Assembly (NCBI GenBank): GCA_001873285.1 | Contig: MNYV01000076.1 | Coordinates: 1-61,723 of the forward strand | Source of the DNA: Nitrospirae bacterium CG2_30_53_67 | GTDB lineage: Bacteria; CG2-30-53-67 | Direction of reading: 5' to 3' | DNA length: 61,723 nucleotides | Shown: positions 41,418-49,480 of the stretch, one piece after another | Layout: each line of letters opens with the position of its first letter | How positions within the stretch are numbered: position 1 is the stretch's first letter | The notes under the pieces: generated by a model | The model's database searches: none | Seen by the model: the letters and a program-made list of their open reading frames with translations, nothing else | What the model was told of the DNA's origin: nothing | Program-made: the position numbers and the translations under genes

Positions 41418-44078
41418 TTATCCAATCTTCCACCGCCTTATTAACTTCTCAATCTCCACGGCAAAGAATACCCCGGATGACAATGCAATCGTAAATATCA
41501 GTTCATTCAGGGTCAACGGTTCTGTCTTAAATATCGGGTTTAAAAAAGGTGCGTACAACGTGACCATCTGAAGGGCAAAGGTCAATGCGACTGCGCCAAG
41601 GAGGTATCGGTTAGATAACAACCCTATCTTAAACAGAGACTCTTTTTCCGATCGTATGGCAAGAACATGCCCGAGCTGGGTCAGACAGAGCACGGTAAAT
41701 ACCATGGTCTGCCAGTGAGCATGCTCTGTATTGATGGACCAGGCCTGAACAAAAAGGACGATGCCGGCCATCAAGAGGCCTACCCATATCGCATGGGCGC
41801 CGAGACCGTGGCTAAAGATGCTCTCTTTGGGATGCCGCGGCGGTCTGCTCATGACATCGCCCTCGGCAGGCTCCGCGGACAGGGCGAGGGCGGGAAGCCC
41901 GTCTGTCACCAGATTGATCCAGAGTAAATGGATCGGAAGAAGCGGGATCGGAAGGCCGGCCAGCGGCGCAAGGAAGAGGGTCCATATCTCTCCCGAATTC
42001 GTTGTGAGGAGATACTTGATGAATTTTCTGATATTATCATAGATCTTTCTCCCCTCCCTCACCGCCTTTACGATGGTGGAAAAATTGTCGTCCAGGAGGA
42101 TCATGTGGGCGGCTTCTTTTGATACGTCCGTTCCGGTGATGCCCATGGCAACGCCGATGTCCGCCCTCTTTAATGCCGGCGCGTCGTTTACCCCGTCCCC
42201 GGTCATGGCGACAAACTGGCCTTTGTCCTGGAGAGCTTTTACTATTTTCAGTTTTTGCTCGGGGGCGACCCGCGCGTACACCCGGATATGCTCGACCCGT
42301 TCCTCGAATTCCTCTAATGATAACTTCTCCAGCTCTTGTCCGGTCATGAGCGCTTTTGAATCATCGTCTACGATGCCCAGACGCTGGGCTATTACCCGCG
42401 CGGTGATGGGATGGTCGCCGGTTATCATGACAGGCTTTATCCCCGCTGCCTTGCACAGGGCAACCGCTTCCCCGGCTTCTTCCCGGGGCGGGTCCAGCAT
42501 GCCGGTAAGGCCGATGATCGTCAGGCCGGTCTCAACATTCCCTGAGGACATATCATCAGGCAGGGCGTCCCACGTTCTCATTGCAATACAGAGGACCCTC
42601 AGGCCGTCCGCCGCCATCCGTTCATTAATCCTGCTTATCTCTTCACTATCAACGGCCCTTAATCCTCCCGATGTTAATATATTGTCCGACTGGTCTATCA
42701 GAACATCTATTGCCCCCTTGGTAAAGGAGATGAATCCCCCCTCGCCCCCCTTTGAGAAAGGGTGGGTGTGGGGGATTTTATGGAACGTCGTCATACATTT
42801 TCTTGCAGAATCGAACGGTATTTCCGTTACTCTCGGGAAGTCGTTTTCCAGTTCTTTTTTCTCAAAACCCTGTTTCTTTGCCATGTCATAGAGTGCAATT
42901 TCCGTAGGGTCTCCTATGACAGAGCCATCAGCGCCCGTCTGCGCGTCATTACTTAAGGCAAGGGCATTCAATAGATGGTGGAGGGGTGAATGGCCGGCCT
43001 GACGTTTCGCTTTAACAAATTCCATCTCGGCACTCCGAAGTATTTTACCATCAAGATAGATCTCTTCAACGGTCATCTTATTCAGCGTGAGCGTTCCTGT
43101 TTTATCAGAACAGATATACGTCACAGAACCGAGGGTCTCTACAGCAGGCAGTTTTTTTATTAGGGCATGTTGCATGATCAGCTTCTTTGCCCCCAGCGCA
43201 AGGGATATGGTTATGACCGCGGGAAGCGCTTCAGGGATCGCGGCCACTGCCAGAGAGATCGCTGTGAGGAGCATGAGCATGGGCGGCTCTCCCCTCAGAA
43301 TGCCGATGACGAGAACAATGGCGCATATAGCAAGCACGGCAAGCGCGAGTTTCCGGCCGAACACGGCAAGCCTTTTTTGAAGGGGCGTCTTTACCTCCTC
43401 CTCTTCCTGAAGCATTGCGGCAATCCTGCCAAGTTCCGTATCCATGCCGGTCCCCGTGATAACGCCGACACCGCGGCCGGAGGTCACAAACGTGCCTTTG
43501 TACGCCATGTTTTTTCTGTCGCCCAGGGGCAGGTGTTCGTCGTGTAGTTCCTTTGTTGTTTTTTCAACCGGCACGGATTCGCCCGTTAGGGCGGCCTCTT
43601 CGACCTTAAAAAGAGCTGCTTCGATCATGCGCATATCAGCGGGGACGATCTTCCCCGCCTCAAGCAGAACGACATCGCCCGGCACAAGCCGGGACGCTGA
43701 GATGGTTTCCGGCATACCGTTCCTCATCACCGTTGCGGATGGCGCTGCCATCTTCTTAAGGGCCGTCATGGCCTTTTCCGCCCTGTATTCCTGGATAAAC
43801 CCGACAGCCGCGTTCAGGACAACAATGACAATGATGGCAATGGTGTCCGACACCTCGCCGATAAACCCTGAAATAAAAGCGGCGGCAATGAGGACAAGGA
43901 TCATGAAGTCCTTGAACTGGTCAAGGAACATCATGAAAGGGGTCTTTTTCTTTTTCTCTGTTAATTCGTTCGGGCCGTGCTCCAGGAGCAGTTTTTGTGC
44001 ATGTGCCGCGGAAATGCCCTGGAGAGACGACCCGAGTTCCGCCATGACGTCTTCGATGTTCTTTTGATGCCAGCGCAT
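41418..44078 (-). CDS. P2A-type cation-transporting ATPase (calcium pump-like)
   Basis: An 886-residue membrane pump of the PacL/SERCA-like class. N-terminal cation ATPase domain; actuator motif LTGESVPVEK; TM4 ion site AAIPEALPAVITI; phosphorylation motif CSDKTGTLTLNKM; hinge MTGDGVNDAPALKRADIGVAMG; four C-terminal helices. TM5/6 contains TNSGEI and PIHLLWINLVTDGLPALAL, matching calcium or manganese pumps. In the nucleotide domain a repeat-derived segment (HTHPFSKGGEGGF) is inserted in frame near 42734-42778. A CaCA exchanger gene follows the same direction upstream. Confidence 0.92.
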   Translation of the reverse strand: MRWHQKNIEDVMAELGSSLQGISAAHAQKLLLEHGPNELTEKKKKTPFMMFLDQFKDFMILVLIAAAFISGFIGEVSDTIAIIVIVVLNAAVGFIQEYRAEKAMTALKKMAAPSATVMRNGMPETISASRLVPGDVVLLEAGKIVPADMRMIEAALFKVEEAALTGESVPVEKTTKELHDEHLPLGDRKNMAYKGTFVTSGRGVGVITGTGMDTELGRIAAMLQEEEEVKTPLQKRLAVFGRKLALAVLAICAIVLVIGILRGEPPMLMLLTAISLAVAAIPEALPAVITISLALGAKKLIMQHALIKKLPAVETLGSVTYICSDKTGTLTLNKMTVEEIYLDGKILRSAEMEFVKAKRQAGHSPLHHLLNALALSNDAQTGADGSVIGDPTEIALYDMAKKQGFEKKELENDFPRVTEIPFDSARKCMTTFHKIPHTHPFSKGGEGGFISFTKGAIDVLIDQSDNILTSGGLRAVDSEEISRINERMAADGLRVLCIAMRTWDALPDDMSSGNVETGLTIIGLTGMLDPPREEAGEAVALCKAAGIKPVMITGDHPITARVIAQRLGIVDDDSKALMTGQELEKLSLEEFEERVEHIRVYARVAPEQKLKIVKALQDKGQFVAMTGDGVNDAPALKRADIGVAMGITGTDVSKEAAHMILLDDNFSTIVKAVREGRKIYDNIRKFIKYLLTTNSGEIWTLFLAPLAGLPIPLLPIHLLWINLVTDGLPALALSAEPAEGDVMSRPPRHPKESIFSHGLGAHAIWVGLLMAGIVLFVQAWSINTEHAHWQTMVFTVLCLTQLGHVLAIRSEKESLFKIGLLSNRYLLGAVALTFALQMVTLYAPFLNPIFKTEPLTLNELIFTIALSSGVFFAVEIEKLIRRWKIG
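42734..42778. repeat. Short palindromic repeat inside the ATPase gene
   Basis: Plus strand AATCCCCC ... GGGGGATT arms enclose CTCGCCCCCCTTTGAGAAAGGG, a widely seen type of dispersed genomic palindrome that translates as PFSKGGEGGF. It keeps the frame of the ATPase, adding a loop in the nucleotide-binding domain. Confidence 0.65.
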
Positions 44079-44123
44079 AGTTATCCTGATCCTTTCCTCT
44101 CCACGAGTACTCGATTAAAAAGT

Positions 44124-45119
44124 TTACCGCATGCTATACAGCAGCACAAAATTGACCATAAACACGAACACTATCATGACGGAATCCCACGCCAAAAGCA
44201 TAGGTTTTTTCTCCGCGCGATAGGTCAGTCCGATCACTGCGATGGCCGTCATCATGACGGCGGAGAGGGCAGAGATGGTGTGATTTTGATTGACAAAGGA
44301 AAGCAGGGGGCCGTTGACATAGAGAATATCGTCAATGCCGAGGATGAGAATGTTAAAGATGTTGCTTCCGAACAGATTGCCGATCGCAAGGTCCACGGCC
44401 CCCATTTTCACCGCTGCCGATGAGACCACCACCTCGGGAAGGGATGTGGACATCGCAATGAAGATATTGCCTACGAAACTCTGCCCCAGGCCGGTCGATT
44501 CCGCTATCCCTTCGCCGATCTTCGGCAGGAACATAGCGGCAACGATGACGATAGCGGCATTGACCGCGTAATTGATAACAGCGGTTCTCGTCGGGATGTT
44601 TCCATATTGAAGTACAGCCACGTTATTGATATACAGGATGATCTGTTTTTTTTCGTAGAAATAGACCATTCTCATGGCGAAAAAATAGATGCCGATGAAC
44701 ACCAGACTGTAAACGCCGATCCAGCCCAGCGAAAACGCGTGGTTTGCGAAGAAAAGACTCAACGCAACAGCACCCAGGAGAAGTATCCCAAACGCGGCGG
44801 CGAGGGCATGGCCCTGGTGCGCTTTTGCGGATATCGGCATCGGCCTATACACCGCGTCCAGGACAGCAAGGATCAGCATATTAAAGACGCAGCTTCCCAG
44901 CACATCACCGACCGCAATATCCGGGACCCCTGCGTAGGTGACCGAGCTTATCCCGGTCACCAGCTCCGGCAGCGAGGTGACGGTTGCCATAAGCACAACG
45001 CCGATCCAGGTCCTCCCCATCCCGGTCTTTTCAGCGATGATGTCGCCGTACCGGGAAAGCCTTGTGCCTGCATAGACAATTGCCGCTGTGCAGAGGATAA
45101 ACGCAATCCAGAGAAGCAT
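44124..45119 (-). CDS. CaCA-family sodium/calcium (cation/proton) antiporter
   Basis: 331 residues with about ten membrane helices and the two alpha repeats of the CaCA family: VTSLPELVTGISSV followed by GDVLGSCVFNML, and STSLPEVVVSSAAV followed by GNLFGSNIFNIL. The Glu and Asn of both repeats are kept. Similar to E. coli YrbG/ChaA-type exchangers; calcium or other divalent export is likely. Next to the P-type pump, 45 bases away. Confidence 0.9.
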   Translation of the reverse strand: MLLWIAFILCTAAIVYAGTRLSRYGDIIAEKTGMGRTWIGVVLMATVTSLPELVTGISSVTYAGVPDIAVGDVLGSCVFNMLILAVLDAVYRPMPISAKAHQGHALAAAFGILLLGAVALSLFFANHAFSLGWIGVYSLVFIGIYFFAMRMVYFYEKKQIILYINNVAVLQYGNIPTRTAVINYAVNAAIVIVAAMFLPKIGEGIAESTGLGQSFVGNIFIAMSTSLPEVVVSSAAVKMGAVDLAIGNLFGSNIFNILILGIDDILYVNGPLLSFVNQNHTISALSAVMMTAIAVIGLTYRAEKKPMLLAWDSVMIVFVFMVNFVLLYSMR

Positions 45120-45315
45120 GATTATCTTCCTTTAAATACCGTGGTTCATTCCGACTGGACCACCCCGCAGCAAACTGAGCGGTATCTGATCATTAACGTC
45201 TCTCCTCCTTAGGATCGGAGGGGATTAAGGGGAGGGTGAAGCATCCGGCATTTTTCATTTTACCCCCACCCCTGACTAAATCATTCAAGAGCAGGCTAAG
45301 CGGTAATCCCGCTAT

Positions 45316-45615
45316 TTATTTTTTAAACACGTTGAAAAGCTTATTAAGTCCGGTCTTGTCCATCTTCGCCACCTGTTCCATCTCTCCGGCATCGAGCCAG
45401 ACGCCGGCACACTCGGAACATTTGTCGATCTTTATTTCCTTGTAGTCGATTTCGATCAGTTCCATCCCGCACTTCGGACACATCATATAGTGCAGTTCTT
45501 TCCGTTTTTTCTTTTCTTCCGCCGCAAGCCGCTTGTGTTTTTCCTCCTCGATCTTCTTCTTGCCCTCAAATTCCATTCTCGCAAAATACTCTGCTTCTTT
45601 TTCACTTGGTCTCAT
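45316..45615 (-). CDS. Zinc-ribbon (TFIIB-type) small protein
   Basis: 99 residues: a charged N-terminal helix (MEFEGKKKIEEEKHKRLAAE), a zinc ribbon MCPKCGMEL ... CSECAGVWLDAGE and a short helical tail. This zf-TFIIB arrangement is common in uncharacterised bacterial proteins. Role unknown. The 196-base gap to the antiporter holds GC-rich direct and inverted repeats but no gene. Confidence 0.85.
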   Translation of the reverse strand: MRPSEKEAEYFARMEFEGKKKIEEEKHKRLAAEEKKKRKELHYMMCPKCGMELIEIDYKEIKIDKCSECAGVWLDAGEMEQVAKMDKTGLNKLFNVFKK

Positions 45616-45717
45616 TTGAATTACCCCCTTCTTTTGTTTTTTGGAATTTACTTTTATTGGAATGTTAAACAGTTACGACCGACTTTAACATGATTCTGCT
45701 GCTAATAATGAAGTTCT

Positions 45718-46371
45718 TCAGGAAAGCGCTTCTCTGAAAAGGCGGATCGTTTCCTTGTAATTTTTCGTCTCGAAGATGGCCGAACCGGCCACCAGGATAT
45801 CGGCTCCGGCCTGAGCGATTTTTCCGGCATTTTCGATCTTGACCCCTCCGTCCACTTCGATGGCCGTATTCCGTCCGTGAGCCTTGATCATCTCTTTGAG
45901 ACGGGAGATCTTGGGGAGGACCGCCTCAATAAAACTCTGCCCGCCGAAACCTGGGTTGACCGACATGATCAGGACCTGATCCAGATCCTTTAAAACATAC
46001 TCTAATACATGGATCGGCTGATGAGGATTCAAGGCCGCTCCCGCCTGTATCTTGAGATCCTTGATCTGCTGGATGGTCCGGTGCAGATGGATGCAGGCCT
46101 CGGCGTGGACGGTCAGGATATCCGCACCGGCCTTGACAAATTCCAGGATGTATTTCGAGGGGTCTGAGATCATCAGGTGGACGTCCAGGGGGAGGCGCGT
46201 CACCGCACGGATCGCCTTGACCACCGGAGGACCGATGGTGATATTCGGGACGAAGTGCCCGTCCATGACATCCACATGAATAAAGTCCGCCCCGGCTTCT
46301 TCCACGGCCCGGATCTCTTCCCCGAGCCTCACGAAATCCGCTGAAAGAATCGAGGGCGCTATTTTGACCAT
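45718..46371 (-). CDS. rpe: Ribulose-phosphate 3-epimerase
   Basis: Interconverts ribulose-5-phosphate and xylulose-5-phosphate. [58 protein letters not shown] and EVDGGVK are all present. 217 residues. Confidence 0.97.
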   Translation of the reverse strand: MVKIAPSILSADFVRLGEEIRAVEEAGADFIHVDVMDGHFVPNITIGPPVVKAIRAVTRLPLDVHLMISDPSKYILEFVKAGADILTVHAEACIHLHRTIQQIKDLKIQAGAALNPHQPIHVLEYVLKDLDQVLIMSVNPGFGGQSFIEAVLPKISRLKEMIKAHGRNTAIEVDGGVKIENAGKIAQAGADILVAGSAIFETKNYKETIRLFREALS

Positions 46372-46417
46372 GGTCGGCGCCTATTCAATAGTGGGTTGAA
46401 AAACTTGAGTTCGAGAC

Positions 46418-46446
46418 AATGTAACGAATATCACTCTGCATGTCAA
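46418..46446 (-). promoter_or_regulatory. Probable sigma-70 promoter of rpe
   Basis: TTGACA (46441-46446), a 17-base spacer and TACATT (46418-46423) on the minus strand, about 40 bases ahead of the rpe ATG. The -10 has two mismatches. Confidence 0.55.
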
Positions 46447-46531
46447 GCTGGTTTGACGATGGGTCCGTTTCGAAAACCTCAATAAACTCCATATCATCTT
46501 TTGTCCCCGAAACCCTATGCCGGACAGCCCT

Positions 46532-47557
46532 TCAGAGATTCATATCCTGATAAGCCATGAGCCGGCTGAAATCAAAGAGCGCGCCCATGGCCAGATTCTC
46601 CGTATGAATGCCTGACTCCTCGACCGCTGCCAGTGGATTGAGGCCGCCGGCCACAATGATGCCGGCCCGTCCTTCCACCACCGGGATATCGAGCAGCGGC
46701 TGGTTGGGCTTTCCTGCCATCAGGACGGCGCCCAATCCGATACCTTCGAGCTGCCTGACAAGCCTTCGGATCTCAGGGAGGGCCACGGCCGGAATCTCCC
46801 TGAAGCTCGCCCCGATCAGGCCGCGTCCCGTGCGGACGGCATCAAGAACGCTGGTCATATGCCCTTTGATAAAGATCTCCAAAGGATCCAGCGAGGAACC
46901 GTCATAATGAATAATCTGTGTAAATCTGTGCGGCTCGCCTTGATAGATATCGAGGAGCCCTCCGAACTTTGAAACCACGGGAATGCCCGCATGGATGAAG
47001 ATGCCGTTCAAGGTCACACTGCAGATCGTGCCGATAGCGGTTTTCCCTTCAGGAACGAAAAAATCACCCATCGGCGTCCCAGGGCCGGAAATGGTGATGT
47101 ATTGCCCCATCCCCAGTCTCTTTTCAAAAACCGGGGTCATGATTTTTAACGCATCTTTTATGAACCGGGTATCGATCAGGGAAATATTCAACAAGACCGG
47201 ACCGGATTTCTTTTTGATAGAAAAATTCATCCTGTAAGAAAGAGCGTCTATTTTAGAGGAAATCAACCCCACCTTATCAACCACCAGAGCATTTTGCAAC
47301 TCCTCTTCACCCTTAGCCGTGATCTTCCGTCCCAGTCTTTCGGATCTCTTGCATGTCAGGCCCAACTGATCGGTCAGCGCCAGGTAATGACGTACCGTCC
47401 TGTGGCTGAGATTGATCCCGAAAGACTGAAGGGTCTCCGCAAGATGGGTGCTCCCCAGCGGTCGTCTTGCGTTATTAAGGGCCTTAAGGATGGCCACGAT
47501 TTTTCGTTCTTTATTGATATCCATCTCGCGTAAAACCCTGAATGGTCTGTCATCCAT
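46532..47557 (-). CDS. nrpR: NrpR-type transcriptional regulator (HTH plus one NrpR/DUF128 domain)
   Basis: In methanogens NrpR represses nitrogen-assimilation genes and is released by 2-oxoglutarate. The N-terminal winged helix (about 15-80, ILKALNNARRPLGSTHLAETL, SHRTVRHYL) is followed by a DUF128 domain (about 95-325, MGDFFVPEGKTAIGTICSVTLNGI, PLLDIPVVEGRAGIIVAGGLNP). It has only one regulatory domain, whereas some archaeal forms have two. It lies divergent from a split glutamate synthase cluster, a coherent target. The ATG at 47557 is used; an inner ATG at 47524 is possible. Confidence 0.88.
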   Translation of the reverse strand: MDDRPFRVLREMDINKERKIVAILKALNNARRPLGSTHLAETLQSFGINLSHRTVRHYLALTDQLGLTCKRSERLGRKITAKGEEELQNALVVDKVGLISSKIDALSYRMNFSIKKKSGPVLLNISLIDTRFIKDALKIMTPVFEKRLGMGQYITISGPGTPMGDFFVPEGKTAIGTICSVTLNGIFIHAGIPVVSKFGGLLDIYQGEPHRFTQIIHYDGSSLDPLEIFIKGHMTSVLDAVRTGRGLIGASFREIPAVALPEIRRLVRQLEGIGLGAVLMAGKPNQPLLDIPVVEGRAGIIVAGGLNPLAAVEESGIHTENLAMGALFDFSRLMAYQDMNL

Positions 47558-47783
47558 TCACTTCCCAGCCTGACCCAAGAGCGGTAAAATGTAGGATCAG
47601 TGCTTGAAAATGAACTTCTTATAAACACCGGCATCATCAACAGGCCGAGATTAGGAAATCTTACCATAAGAACCCGCGTAGATCAAGATTTTAACGGCAA
47701 TATTGCCTATATTTTTAAAACGTCTGTTTTAGGGTACATTGTAGAATCAGGCGCATTTTTTGTTTCATACAATTATTAAATCT
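47558..47783. promoter_or_regulatory. nrpR upstream region with perfect 12-bp palindrome
   Basis: The region holds GGCAATATTGCC at 47696-47707, a perfect palindrome and possible operator (NrpR or another dimeric regulator), next to AT-rich sequence. No good -35 box was found for nrpR. The palindrome does not match the methanogen GGAA-N6-TTCC operator. Confidence 0.35.
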
Positions 47784-48092
47784 GGTTCTTCTCCCATATA
47801 GCGGGTAAAAAGGGTTCGAGGGTTGAAGATCCATAGGGTTCCAGGGGTCGAGGGGTCAAGGGTTCAAGTGAAGTGCTAAAAACATAAAGAGCCGAGGGCC
47901 ATAGGGTTACACTTCGCGTGTCCTGCTTTTTATATAATTGCCCTCTGCTAAGGCTAATACACTAAGGCATCTTGGGTTCAAGGGTTCCAGTGTTTTTCTC
48001 TGGAGATTTTGCTTGCGTTTAAGTATTTCACTTGAATCCTTGACCCCTGGAATCCTTGACCCCTTATTACCCATTAAATGGGAGGAGAACCA
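47784..48092. repeat. Large palindromic intergenic repeat, copy A
   Basis: About 309 bp bounded by TGGTTCTTCTCCC and its near complement. Inside are repeated words such as AGGGTTCCAGGGGTC and GGGGTCAAGGGTTCAAG in one half and their complements in the other. The left arm (GATCCATAGGGTTCCAGG) is shared with copy B. No coding capacity. Confidence 0.8.
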
Positions 48093-48111
48093 AGTTTATT
48101 AAAGTTTTTTG

Positions 48112-48140
48112 TTGACAGACCTTTTCCTCATGATTATAAT
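48112..48140 (+). promoter_or_regulatory. Perfect-consensus sigma-70 promoter of the glutamate synthase cluster
   Basis: TTGACA (48112-48117), 17 bases, TATAAT (48135-48140). Transcription would start near 48147, leaving a 218-base leader before the first ATG. An imperfect palindrome CGGTCATGATATGCCG (48154-48169) lies just past the start, a suitable operator position for repression by NrpR. Confidence 0.85.
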
Positions 48141-48364
48141 ATTAAAAATTAATCGGTCATGATATGCCGGTAAATAAAAGGGCGCTGACTGGGCTATAAT
48201 CATAAAATAACTTCCTCGTCAGGGGCATAACCTCCCATAAGCAATCACCATTGACCTCCGAATTATAGATGACGCGCTGATGGATGCAGGTTGATCGGGG
48301 GATTTTATCCAGCCAGAAGCCTCGTTACCATCTGTATGATGATCAGAAGAAAAAGGGCGGAGAG

Positions 48365-49480
48365 ATGTGCCGTTTAAGCGCAATGACATGCCGAGATTAT
48401 TTCTCCCCCATGGAGAATATCCTGGCCCTGGAAACCATGAAGGAAGGCCACGACGGGTCCGGCCTGGGACTGTTGCTCAAAGACCTGGGCGGGGCTTTCA
48501 AGGACATGAAGGGATACCCTATTCTCTCCGGAATCTGTTCCAATCATGGGCTGGAGATCTTGGACCAGTATATGAAGGCACGGGGGTTCAATGAACTCAT
48601 GGCCTGGGAGCCTGAAATCCGCAGGGTTCCCGGTTCAGAGATCCAAAGACGGGACCACTATTTTGCCAAGGTCTATGACTATCCTCTGGATGTGCGGGAG
48701 GCCCCCATGCCGGGAAAAGAGGATCTGCTCATGAAGACCCGCATCGCCCTGCGGAGCAGAGGAGAAAGAGATGAATCGATTTTTGTCTTCTCTTTCTATC
48801 CGGATATCATCACGATCAAAGAAGTTGGAGACCCTTTGCATCTGGGAGAGTTTTTCAGTCTGGACCGAGACGAGCTTAAAGCCAAAATCATCTTTGCGCA
48901 GGGCCGGCAGAATACGAATTATGCGATCTACCTCTATGCCTGCCATCCCTTTTTCATCCAGGGATACGGCACCATGACCAACGGGGAGAACACGGCCTTT
49001 GTCCCCATCCGTGAATTCCTGACAAGCCGGGGCTTCCCGGGTTATATGGGTTACAACAGCGACAGTGAGGTTTTAACCCACATCCTTCACTACTGCCACA
49101 GACAGTTGAAATATCCGCTGATCTATTACAAGGATGTGATCACACCGCTCAAAAATGCTGAGATCAACGGCCGCCCGGACGGCAAGGCCCTCCGTCTCAT
49201 CAGGAATTCGCTTCGCCCGCTCTGCATCGACGGGCCGAACTGTGTGATCGGATTCACTCCTGACGGCACGGTCTTCATGACCCAGGATTCCAAGAAACTC
49301 AGGCCGGGCGTGGTCGGAGGCGCACCGGGAAAGTTTGCGCTCATGTCTGAAGAATGCGGACTGGACAAGGCCATCCCGGACCGGGACAAGAGCGTGGATT
49401 TCGCCCCCATGAAATATGACATGGCCATGGTCACGCCCGATGCCAAGGAGTTAAAAAAATGGAACCAGCTGAACGTTTAG
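48365..49480 (+). CDS. Glutamate synthase glutaminase (class II amidotransferase) subunit, split type
   Basis: Supplies ammonia from glutamine to the synthase subunit. The ATG at 48365 places Cys directly after Met (MCRLSAMT), the N-terminal nucleophile of class II amidotransferases; GGAGAG precedes it. An in-frame start at 48284 would bury the Cys and is rejected. At 371 residues it corresponds to the GATase part of GltB alone, as in archaeal-type glutamate synthases. It overlaps the next gene by 22 bases. Confidence 0.88.
   Translation: MCRLSAMTCRDYFSPMENILALETMKEGHDGSGLGLLLKDLGGAFKDMKGYPILSGICSNHGLEILDQYMKARGFNELMAWEPEIRRVPGSEIQRRDHYFAKVYDYPLDVREAPMPGKEDLLMKTRIALRSRGERDESIFVFSFYPDIITIKEVGDPLHLGEFFSLDRDELKAKIIFAQGRQNTNYAIYLYACHPFFIQGYGTMTNGENTAFVPIREFLTSRGFPGYMGYNSDSEVLTHILHYCHRQLKYPLIYYKDVITPLKNAEINGRPDGKALRLIRNSLRPLCIDGPNCVIGFTPDGTVFMTQDSKKLRPGVVGGAPGKFALMSEECGLDKAIPDRDKSVDFAPMKYDMAMVTPDAKELKKWNQLNV

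Noticed and set aside
41212-41433. N-terminal extension of ffh to 41433
   Set aside because: The added 74 residues are unlike any SRP protein, cross the promoter, and a GTG with good AGGAG lies at the conserved start.
46391-46500. 36-codon minus-strand frame between nrpR and rpe
   Set aside because: It overlaps the rpe promoter and has neither a binding site nor recognisable homology.
47784-48092. CRISPR-like array in the repeated GGGGTCAAGGG words
   Set aside because: Units are irregular, overlapping and arranged as an inverted repeat; no equal spacers and no cas genes.
48195-48200. Second TATAAT in the glutamate synthase leader as an additional promoter
   Set aside because: No -35-like hexamer at 16-18 bases and no extended -10.
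48284-48364. Upstream start for the glutaminase subunit
   Set aside because: It would place 27 residues before the catalytic N-terminal cysteine, which must follow the initiator Met.
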